The position numbers and the translations under genes were made by a program. From assembly GCA_035772405.1 (NCBI GenBank), contig JAYKKM010000005.1:475501-539500 (forward strand): DNA of 64,000 nt, read 5' to 3'. The notes under the pieces were generated by a model. That model was not told where the DNA came from and ran no database searches. It saw only the letters and a list, made by a program, of their open reading frames with translations. Every line of letters begins with the position of its first letter. Within the stretch, counting starts at the first letter, position 1. This document shows, in pieces, positions 56,383 through 64,000 of the stretch. This stretch comes from Chrysogorgia sp. JL179-B06. Lineage: Eukaryota; Cnidaria; Anthozoa; Scleralcyonacea; Chrysogorgiidae.

Positions 56383-57440
56383 CTAGCTCTTTCTTGATGT
56401 TAAAAAATCCCTGCCAGAAGCTGACCTTTCACTCCATACAACTGTCATGTTGAGCAGATGCGCATGGGAGACTTTGTCGAATGCTTTGGCGAAATCCAAA
56501 AATATGGCGTCGACCGAGCCCAATTTATCCAAAGTCTCAAACCAATTATGCAATAACTGCAAAAGCTGAGTAACGCAATATCTGTTATGTCTAAATCCAT
56601 GTTGGTTGTCACATAATAGCTTCAATTAATTTAGAAACTGCGCAATATGCATGTGAACTAATCGTTCTAAGGTCTTGACAATAACACTAGTCAGTGAGAC
56701 AGGACGATAATTTTCTGCCAAAGATCTTTTGCCTGACTTGTGGATTGGAACAGTATTTGCTAGTTTCCACTACGATAGCAGTTCACCTCGTGTCAGGGAA
56801 AGATTGAATACATTTGCCAACGATGGTGCCAGTACCGACGCACATTCTTTTAAAACTCTTGGTGCAATGTTATCCGGACCATGCTTTATTCACTTTGATT
56901 GAACCAAGTAATATGGCTACATCATCTGCGCTACAATATAAGTCAGTAATTTCATGCTCGGTGAAAGGACTTGCATTTGGATTTTTAGCACCAACCAACT
57001 CCTTTGGCACTTTTTCATTGAACACCGAATGGAAAAAAGAATTTAATTTAAGAATTTAAATTGTTCCCACTATGCTCCATAAGTGCCAGCGATCGCTCAA
57101 CTGGAGTTCATGTAGGTAATCCATATCTGACGAAGGAGGTCTATAGTAAACCCCAACTAGAAGTCTGGTATGAGGATTTGGAATAATTACTTCGCACCAC
57201 AGAATCTAGCATGCCGTTTGAAACTCACATCTCCTAATACATGTTATTTGTTGACTAAAGGCCTGCAAAACACCGCCTCCCTGCCTTGAGCGGTCTTTTC
57301 AAAAAATTTGAAAAGTATCAGGGAATATTTCTGGACTACCAATTGTCGAGTCTAGCCAGGTTTCAGTGATTGCAACGACTTCATATTAAGTGTTCGATGA
57401 CAACAAGCCTCTCCATTCATTTTCTCACTATACTCCTTGC
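56383..57440 (-). pseudogene. CR1/Jockey-like LINE, endonuclease and RT fragments
   Basis: From right to left on the minus strand: SLNARSI near 57430 and RSRQGGGVLQAF near 57290 (apurinic endonuclease region), YYRPPSSDMDYL near 57130, IVPIHKSGKRSLAENYRPVS-like sequence near 56720, and DNQHGFRHNRYCVTQLLQLL then DAIFLDFAKAFDKVSH in the open frame 56383-56625 (reverse transcriptase fingers, including the first catalytic Asp). Several stops and frameshifts lie between the blocks, and the 3' half of the RT is missing where the 56247 MITE abuts. Confidence 0.85.
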
Positions 57441-58080
57441 GTTCAAAGATAAACAGGAAAGCTTTCTCTTGAAAGAGCTTCCCTCATGTCCTCCCGTAGA
57501 CTAGCTCGTTCTTACATGGAAGTGATCGACAGCATGTTGTTTTTGTTGTGGTTTTCTAAGCCAGATCTCTTTATCAAAATCAATACATTGTGTCTTGCAG
57601 CTGCGCAATTTATTGAACGTGATGCTGAGTTCTTGTTTAATCGACGTGCGTTAGGGAACCTATAGGAGGGATATATAGTTCCTTTGATGTGTATAGAAAG
57701 GCTGATCGATCTTCTTCAGCGAAACTACATTCACGGAAAAACAACCACAGAAAAAGAATTATGCAAATTGAGCGGGAAAACATTATGGCGCGTAAAAATG
57801 TATGACTGACGTTTGATCACTTCGATGACCGCTGAAGCACGCGTACCTGTCGTCAGCGGGCGTTTGTCTTGTCTGCTTGCGTACGAAGACCAACGGTATT
57901 TTCCGCATGAGCCCAAATCAACGATAAAGTATTTTGTTGCGAAATAATTGAAAAAAGACTTTACTCACAGTTGCAGAACTTCTTTATACCCCCAAAATTG
58001 GTTCACGATGCTGTTAGAAAATCTTAAATGAGTTACTGTAGGTGCCCAGTTTGATGCAATCAAAAAGAAAAAAAACACGA
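57441..58080. other. Probable 5' part of the LINE and spacer
   Basis: No frame is intact. The segment lies upstream of the endonuclease block and may be the element's first ORF or leader. Confidence 0.4.
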
Positions 58081-58084
58081 TTTT

Positions 58085-58445
58085 TTGAGGAGCTCCTCCG
58101 CGCGTGCCTGCACGCGTGACTGCGATGACGTGTTTGAGCAAGCGTTGAGCAAAGTTTGAGCAGCGTTGCGGAGGCCAAAAGGCAAAAACCAAACGGTGTG
58201 GTGATTGCGGTCTTTCAAATGTCCTCTTCGGCCATACGGATTTGGTTGTACACACGGACGAGGTCAATCTTAGAGAAAAGCGTGGCACCATGTACATTCG
58301 CGGAGAAATCCTGGATGTGTGGCACAGGATATTGGTCAGGTACCGTTACGTGATTCAGTGCACGGTAGTCTCCACAGTCATGGGCGCAAGGGTGTGTAAG
58401 GTCAGGAAAATCGTGGAGAATGTTCGTGAAGGATGAATACGAAAA
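58085..58445 (-). pseudogene. Gypsy-type retrotransposon reverse transcriptase fragment
   Basis: The minus-strand frame gives CGDYRALNHVTVPDQYPVPH and GATLFSKIDLVRVYNQI, then a stop, then KTAITTPFG and, shifted, a sequence like the xxMPFGLxNAAxTFQR block. These are RT motifs 1-3 of Ty3/Gypsy elements, which copy their RNA into DNA. About 120 residues remain, with at least one stop and one shift. It was inserted in, or recombined into, the N-terminal part of the Harbinger transposase gene. Confidence 0.88.
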
Positions 58446-58565
58446 AGCGAAAACAGGGCTGAGAGCGATGGTCGATGTGGTGATTCCGTTGAAACTGAGA
58501 TGTGTGGTGGTGTGGTGGCATCGATGAGGCGATGGTGACATTAGTCTACTGCTAGAAATTTGAAG

Positions 58566-59076
58566 TGACGGAGCAGCAGACAAGCTTCCCAATGATGACA
58601 ACGACACACCATATTTTATCATGGGAGATGACATCTTTCCACTACGTACCTATCTGATGAAGCCATATTCTCAAAGAAACATGACTGTCCAGCAGAGAAT
58701 CTACAACTACAGAATCTCAAGAGGGCGTAGAGTGGTTGAAAATGCTTTTGGCATTCTAGCACAACGTTGGCAGATCTTGCTGAGTACCATGATGCATGCA
58801 CCATTAAATGTTAGACTCCTGGTTGATGCTTGTATATGTCTTCACAATTTGACGAGGATACGTTATCCAGCCTTGCAAAATGCTGGTCTTGACAGAGAGG
58901 ATGAGAACCACAGAATTGTTCCTGGTGCCTGGAGGGAAGTGGGCTTGATGCATGAAATCGAGATGATCAAAGGGGCTGCACGTGCAACCACTGCAGGGAA
59001 GCAGCAGCAAGAATATCTCAAGCATTACCTCAATTCACCCGCTGGTTCTGTGCCATGGCAGAATGACATGATATAA
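58566..59076 (+). pseudogene. PIF/Harbinger transposase, C-terminal half
   Basis: The frame is open from about 58566 (before the ATG at 58621) to a stop at 59074-59076. It contains DNDTPYFIMGDDIFPL (the second catalytic Asp region), then RGRRVVENAFGILAQRWQIL (the Glu-containing conserved block of Harbinger DDE nucleases) and VDACICLHNLTR. The N-terminal half, with the first Asp, is replaced by the Gypsy fragment. Harbinger transposases act together with a Myb/MADF partner, which is encoded convergently at 59540-61411. Confidence 0.9.
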
Positions 59077-59189
59077 TAATCAAACAGTCCTTTTCATGAC
59101 TAAACCAACGGCCCTTTTAAGGGCCACCACAACTTCCAAAGAAAATTATCAAACCAAAAACAAACAAACCAAAAGTGAAATAACAAAAA

Positions 59190-59390
59190 ATAAAGTCCCA
59201 AAAAAAATCAGATCTATAGAAAAGCCCAAGTTTAATAAAATAAATAAAGTCATATCCAACATAAAAACAACAAACCAACAAATGAAAATATAATTTGTTG
59301 GAATGTTCATTTTATGTTGGATATGACTTTAATTGTTTTATTAAACTTGGGCTTTTCTATAGATATGATTTTTTGGGAACTTTATTTTTT
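59190..59390. repeat. Inverted repeat between the convergent Harbinger genes
   Basis: AAATCAGATCTATAGAAAAGC...TCCAACATAAAA at 59206-59265 returns inverted at 59305-59375. The stem lies where the two transcripts would end. Confidence 0.85.
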
Positions 59391-59392
59391 GG

Positions 59393-59535
59393 GTGAATTT
59401 AGAGAATTCTGAAGCTTATAAAACGTCATAAATTGCCACGCCACACACTCGGCTGCCTTCGCTTTACACTGGGCACTTCTTCGATCGTACTTTGAAACTA
59501 GAGGGGCCGAAGCCCCCCCCATACTCTACGCCTAT
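59393..59535. mobile_element. Partial hAT copy at the 3' end of the MADF gene
   Basis: GGGGCCGAAGCCCC and ACTCTACGCCTATG (the hAT end) match the 60072-60771 element in reverse orientation. The stretch 59400-59505 equals the inverse of 60545-60660. The other end is missing. Confidence 0.8.
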
Positions 59536-60071
59536 GCTTGCAAACCAATCTGGCTCCTGCGAATGCCAAACACTTCTTGCAGGAACACTTGAGCTGGCCA
59601 CTGATGAGGAGGTGGTTGCCACTGCTGGGATGGATACTGTTGTGTAGATGTAGATGGATACTGTTGCTGCTGTGGAATTGGTGCTTGCATAGGCTGTTGT
59701 GGTGGTGGCATGGTTGATCGTTTGGCCTCATCATTCAGTTGACTGTACTTGAAGATCAGTTGCGTTTGCTCGTGTTGGAACTTGTGCCACAAGCTCTGGT
59801 CAAGGTCAATCATCACGCTCTTACACCAATTGGCATATGTTCTCTCATTGGTGGGCTCCTTGTGGGTCTTGATCAGTGACAGGAATTCACTCTGCAGCTT
59901 AATACTCTGATCTCTTGCCTCATTCAGCTTGGACAATGTCTGTTCTTCATGGGCTCTCTCTTTTCTGCCACCATCCCTTCTTGGCCTCACATCTAGCAAC
60001 ACAGGAGTAGGGGATGATGGAGTAGGTGTAGTAACAGGAATAGGGGAAGCAGCAGCAGCACCATCACCAAG

Positions 60072-60771
60072 CATAGGCGTAGAGTATGGGGGAGCTTCGG
60101 GGCTTCGGCCCCCCGAGAATTTATTTTTGTGGGGCTTAGCCCCCCCCCCCCCGAGATGTTGCAGCAATTGACTCATTATTCATGAATGATAGGGTTGCTG
60201 GTTGATATAGCCTTTATATAGCCTCGTTTTATTTTCTAGCCAGAAGCAATCATGCACAAATCAGCGAGAAATCTCTATCATGGGCATCTCCTTCGTGTAC
60301 CGGACACACAATGGACACAGACTACGTCATAGGCACATCAAGGTTATTTTCTCGGGATTCAGAAGCTTTACAAGAACAAAAACCCTACCCATAACCCAAA
60401 TAAAAACTCTAGTCCTAACCCAGAAATAAAGGAATACTAACCCTACTTTTAAACTAAATATTTCAATGACGTAATATTCTGTGTCCGGTACACGAAGTAA
60501 GAGCCCTATCATGCATACGTTTTAGAACTTAAACAGTTAGTAGACTGGGCTCTAGTTTCAAAGTACGATCGAAGAAGTGCCGAGTGTAAAGCGAAGGCAG
60601 CCGAGTGTGTGGCGTGGCAATTTATGACGTTTTATAAGCTTCAGAATTCTCTAAATGCAGGAAATGGCATTTCCGGGACTCTAGATTTCTAAATTCCCCG
60701 GACACCCCTAGAGGTTTCTCGCGCCTTTGGCGCCCGGCCCCCACAGACAAAAACAAAACTCTACGCCTATG
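60072..60771. mobile_element. hAT element, 700 bp, 8-bp target duplication in the MADF gene
   Basis: CATAGGCGTAGAGT and its exact inverse ACTCTACGCCTATG are flanked by TCACCAAG at 60064-60071 and 60772-60779. It has no coding frame, contains the 60291 MITE, and has C/G runs near the left end. Confidence 0.96.
60291..60497. mobile_element. MITE nested in the hAT, CTTCGTGTACCGGACAC family
   Basis: CTTCGTGTACCGGACACA and its inverse bound 207 bp. The interior has CCCTAACCC-like repeats (60385-60450). Confidence 0.92.
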
Positions 60772-61411
60772 TCACCAAGTGAAGAAACCATTGAAGTACG
60801 ATCATCATCATCAGGCTCATCACCAGTCACTGTAGTTGGAGCAGGAGCAGACTTGGCCTTCAGGCTACCCAGGGTTCGTCTTGAACTGGTGGAGGAAGCT
60901 GAATTTGTTGAAGATCCATTGCTGCCTCTGCATGGGTAAGATGGAGCAAACCAGAACCAGACTTCTTGTTGTCCTTGACGATCTTTCCGTAACGAGTCCT
61001 CACGGAATCGTACCATGTCTGAAGGAGTTTGACATCCTTCCCCAACTTGGCTGCAATCTCATCCCACAGGGCTTGCTTCTTATTCTTGTCCCGGTAATCT
61101 TGCAGCTTCTTGTTGTACAATAGCTCGTGATCCGTAAAAAACTCCATGGCCTGCTCCTCTTCCTCATTGAGGTCCGCAGCCACCCTCAAGCGTTTCTGTG
61201 TTGGAGCTTGAGAAGGACCAGGTTCACCAGCATCACCACCATCACCGGGAGAGTGGTCAGATTCACCATGGTCAGAAACACTTGTTGAAGGTGGAGGTGA
61301 AGGTGTTTTAAGACGTGACCTGGCCCTTGCCCTTGACTGGACTTGCCTTGGCCTTTGCTGCAGTTCCCTTCTTGCGAGGCATAGTGATGTGCTCTGTCGA
61401 ACAACCAACAC

Positions 61412-61900
61412 TATAAAATGATGTCTGCTTGAAAATCGGCTGTATATATATAGGTTTTGGCGCGGTCGCGGGGCTGTGTCGCACCATTCGGAAATTCAGA
61501 GCCCACCACCCGTTTGTATTGGTTATATTAACTAACACCCCTATCACACCAAACTCCACGACTGCTGCGACCGTCCCGACAACGCCTATTCTATAATTCT
61601 TGTAAAATTTGTATGTCTGGGTAGAATCGTGTAAAAATACCCGAATTTCGGTTTAAAAATTATACATTCCCGTTGTTGCCACGACTCTCCGCGATGGTAC
61701 CACGACTGAGCCCCAACAGTCCCGATCTAGCCACGTTCCAGTCACGACAGTACCCCGATTATAACCCGATTATACCCACGACTCTTACGACTGAGCCCCG
61801 ACAGTACCACGACTACCCGTTCGTGCCACGTTCTCGCCAAGACAGAGCCACGATCTATCCGATTGTGCCTCGATCAAGAGCAGTTGTTTTAAGTGGATTG
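61412..61900. repeat. Subterminal CACGACT-rich repeats right of the Harbinger genes
   Basis: CCACGACT, CCCCGATT and CACGATCTATCC-type motifs recur about fifteen times at 61556-61880. This may be the transposase or MADF binding zone at the element's end, but the terminal repeat itself was not identified. Confidence 0.55.
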
Positions 61901-62510
61901 TTTTGGTAAGCTAAGCGATTAAAGGCTTCAAGTGTAAGACAAAAATAGAATTAATTTATAGCTTAATTACCATGAAAACATTATGGGATAGATCTAAGTA
62001 ATAAGTATTATGAAATTGACCTTTTACTATTTGTTCAGCTCATACTAAATAGTGAAAGGACAACATGACGAAACGTTGCATGATTGTTTTTTTAATGCAT
62101 GCAGTAGAATAGCCATGTTTGATGGATCGTATAGCTTATGTTGTTCCCTAACCAATAATATTTTCACCGTTGTCCGCATAGGTTCAATTACTGTCGACAA
62201 GAAAATGCAAGCATGAGTGAACGTATATAAGAGCACAAATATATCGCTGAATGAATATGACTTTATTTGTTCACGATTAATAACTTACACAAATCTGTAT
62301 GGATACAAACGAATGGCGGAAAGTGATATTTTTTCTGGAGGCGAGTGCTCCCGAAAAACTGGAGAAGCAAAGCGCATGGTTATAGGGTAAGGGCCCTCAC
62401 TCTTATCACCTTGCTCTCTGCATGTTACGGTAGGGCTTCCAATGTTGAAGTGACTGAGAGAAGTGAAGATCAGGGTGCATGAAGGTAACGCTCCTAATTA
62501 ACGTTATGGA
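61901..62510. other. Intergenic DNA, no gene
   Basis: AT-rich, with only short frames. Confidence 0.5.
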
Positions 62511-62885
62511 CTTACAACCGTACTATATGCACGCGTCACTCGTCATTACAGTATAGGTGTTAGGTGGCAGGTACAAGGGTAAACTTTGAGTTGCATTGGA
62601 GTGGACGGTTGGAAAAGCAAAATGATTCAACGCATCCGCACGTTTTGTGCGTCAATTATGGAATGTCCTCCGGCTTACTGTCAACATTGGTAATTTTAAG
62701 TGCGGTTTGACGTAAGCATGAACTTATAGAACTAAAATTAAAGTGCCAAGGCTATCGTGTACAAAAAGAGTTGTGTTTTAATAGAGAGCTTAAGCAAGTC
62801 ACGTGTCCTAGAACCACGCACGGACGCCGTATTATTTCAAAATAATTTTTCATGCAAAACAAAGAAAATGAATAATTTAAAGCCC

Positions 62886-62993
62886 TCAATGACGTCTGTG
62901 TAGAACGAAGACGAATTAAGTTTACTTTTGGGCTTTAATTTAAAACCCAGAAGTAAACTTGACGTCGTCTTCGTTCTACACAGACGTCATTGA
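62886..62993. repeat. Hairpin, arms about 50 bp
   Basis: TCAATGACGTCTGTGTAGAA and its inverse at 62993 enclose AAGTTTACTTTTGGG/CCCAGAAGTAAACTT. It is absent from the 19-kb copy. Confidence 0.93.
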
Positions 62994-63176
62994 AAGCGTT
63001 TTCACGTTCTGCAGACAACGTTGATCAACTACCAGAACGTCTGCATCAGTAAGGCCAGTTTGTAAAGTTAAACGTCGACTCACTGATTGGATGGGTTTTC
63101 AGAAATTTTGAAGCTTGTATGAATTAGAAAAATGTACTTATACTTCATTTCTACATCCAACGTTTTGTGCCTTGAT

Positions 63177-63413
63177 TCAGCGATACAATTCAAACTTGCT
63201 ATCTAACACCATCAGCGCTTTAGACGCTTTAGGTTTGTAGACCCTCCATTGGAATTTCAAATCCTTCATTATCTTTGTCAGTTGTATGATAATATTTATT
63301 GAAAAATATACGCCATTTGTAGGGTCTGCAGTTAAATTTTCAAATTTGCAGTAGGCCTCTACAATTAGGTTTATTTGAAAGCGCTCGTCATTTAAAACAT
63401 CTTGATCATGCAC
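63177..63413 (-). CDS. Conserved 78-aa frame shared with 19568-19790
   Basis: MHDQDVLNDERFQINLIVEA begins the frame, and TNGVYFSINIIIQLTKIMKD is kept in both copies. The family is unknown. See the first copy for the argument that it may be an exon. Confidence 0.35.
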   Translation of the reverse strand: MHDQDVLNDERFQINLIVEAYCKFENLTADPTNGVYFSINIIIQLTKIMKDLKFQWRVYKPKASKALMVLDSKFELYR

Positions 63414-63539
63414 GAAAAACGCTATACTTGCTTAAGCTATCTACTATTGCATGTATACGCAAACGCTTTCTTTCGTAAATTTACATACTTGTATTAAATA
63501 GCACAATACAAAACAACTCTCTTGCCAACTAATGCAGGC

Positions 63540-64000
63540 AGTGGCGTGGTGGCCGGGGGGGCCGGGGGGCCATGGCCCCCCCAGCGATGGTTTCAAGAGG
63601 GGCGCCGACACGGACGGTGGGCGCCAAAATTACCAAGAAGGGCCTGGATTAGTGTGTAAAATTTAAATTAAAGCGTTCATTTTCTGCACTCAAGAGGGTG
63701 AAGACTCGAATTCGTTCGTCCATGGTTCAGGAGAGACTTGAATCGTTGCTTTCAATGACAATCGAGCGTAAAATTTTGCTCAAATGCGATAAAGACCGTC
63801 TCATCAACTTGTACGCAAAGCTTTCTCCCGAACTGTCAAAATCTCTACTTTGACTAATTGACTTGCATTCGGTTAATCGGTTGTCTTTTAAAACTGTTAA
63901 GTTAGTGTTATATTATGCTCAACGTGCATAAACTTTAGCCTATAGGCTATAGTATATTCTGACTATACGTTATTGACATTTGACCAGGAACAAAATTATT
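63540..64000. mobile_element. hAT element, left end and last exon, runs off the window
   Basis: CAGTGGCGTGGTGGCC followed by G runs and a GGCCATGGCC palindrome looks like a hAT end. Only about 130 bases separate it from the transposase C-terminus, so internal sequence is deleted. The right end is outside the window. Confidence 0.65.
63674..63853 (+). pseudogene. hAT transposase, C-terminal dimerisation segment
   Basis: The frame gives RSFSALKRVKTRIRSSMVQE and then RLESLLSMTIERKILLK and ends at a TGA at 63851. ERxFSALxRIKTxLRSTMxQERL is the hallmark C-terminal block of hAT transposases, used for dimerisation. Upstream exons are missing. Confidence 0.85.

Larger units (their letters stand above)
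59540..61411 (-). pseudogene. Harbinger-associated MADF/Myb-like DNA-binding protein gene, broken
   Basis: From right to left: a Pro/Ser-rich N-terminus, then the MADF domain (EFFTDHELLYNKKLQDYRDK, QALWDEIAAKLGKDVKLLQT, WYDSVRTRYGKIVKDNKKSG), which would bind the element's ends or recruit the transposase. Beyond this the match jumps frame twice near 60900-60960 (RQQWIFNKFSFLHQF in another frame). A hAT element then interrupts at 60072-60771. The C-terminal helix (KLNEARDQSIKLQSEFLSLI) and a Gln/Pro-rich tail follow at 59532-60070. The 3' end is replaced by another hAT fragment. The gene cannot produce a full protein. Confidence 0.88.
62510..63540. repeat. Dispersed direct repeat, partner at 19085-19920
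   Basis: It matches in blocks. 63185-63540 is the best-kept part, including ACAACTCTCTTGCCAACTAA at the end, also found at 19914. Confidence 0.88.

Overview
The window is nuclear DNA of an animal: AT-rich, with spliced genes (GT-AG introns), tRNA-derived SINEs and an invertebrate-style mix of DNA transposons and retroelement fragments. A cnidarian, sponge or similar early-branching invertebrate would fit, but the sequence alone does not settle it. Almost all of it is repeats and mobile DNA. The only host gene I can assemble with confidence is a small secreted cysteine-rich peptide gene at 51185-53349. A transposase-like three-exon gene remnant lies at 39480-40653.

Layout. 1-20250: repeat-rich intergenic DNA with long (TA)n tracts, a 276-bp tandem array carrying a tRNA-like core, a LINE 3' fragment, hairpins, a TA-flanked mariner-type MITE, a 665-bp palindrome and a 2.7-kb hAT-like element. 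20255-51200: a tandem duplication of about 1.5 kb that ends in the signal-peptide exon of the secreted peptide gene. Copy 1 has grown to about 29 kb by nested insertions; copy 2 (49670-51200) keeps the empty sites and leads into the intact gene. Inside copy 1 is a 22.7-kb segment bounded by TTAA (20337-43043), which contains a Polinton/Maverick (adintovirus-like) element at 21336-42445. The Polinton has palindromic AGTAGT...ACTACT ends and an exact 6-bp target duplication, GCGGGG. It encodes a packaging ATPase, a probable major capsid protein, a probable penton protein, a membrane protein, an integrase with chromodomain, the N-terminal part of a protein-primed DNA polymerase and several small unknown proteins. 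It is broken by a 9,010-bp insertion in the integrase gene (25952-34961) and by a second insertion with linked loss from 36872 to about 41152. A third insertion of 5,248 bp (43129-48376) lies in copy 1 outside the Polinton.

These three insertions form a group that looks distinctive: large, apparently non-coding elements with CACTCTAAA/CACTGTAAA ends, 2-bp TA or CA target duplications, and several hundred bases of subterminal arrays of short palindromes (AACACACCTTAAGGTGTGTT in two, GGGGTAA...TTACCCC in the third). The architecture recalls CACTA/EnSpm elements, in which a transposase binds subterminal motifs. They have themselves collected many MITEs (hAT, pogo/Tigger, piggyBac-type, long palindromes).

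51200-64000: the peptide gene, two inverted tRNA-SINEs, a CR1/Jockey-like LINE fragment, a Gypsy reverse transcriptase fragment inside a broken PIF/Harbinger element (transposase plus MADF-type partner gene), a hAT element in the MADF gene with an 8-bp duplication, a dispersed repeat shared with 19.1-19.9 kb, and the C-terminal end of a hAT transposase at the right edge. Several Polinton genes share a TA-rich motif just before the start codon, suggesting a common promoter class.
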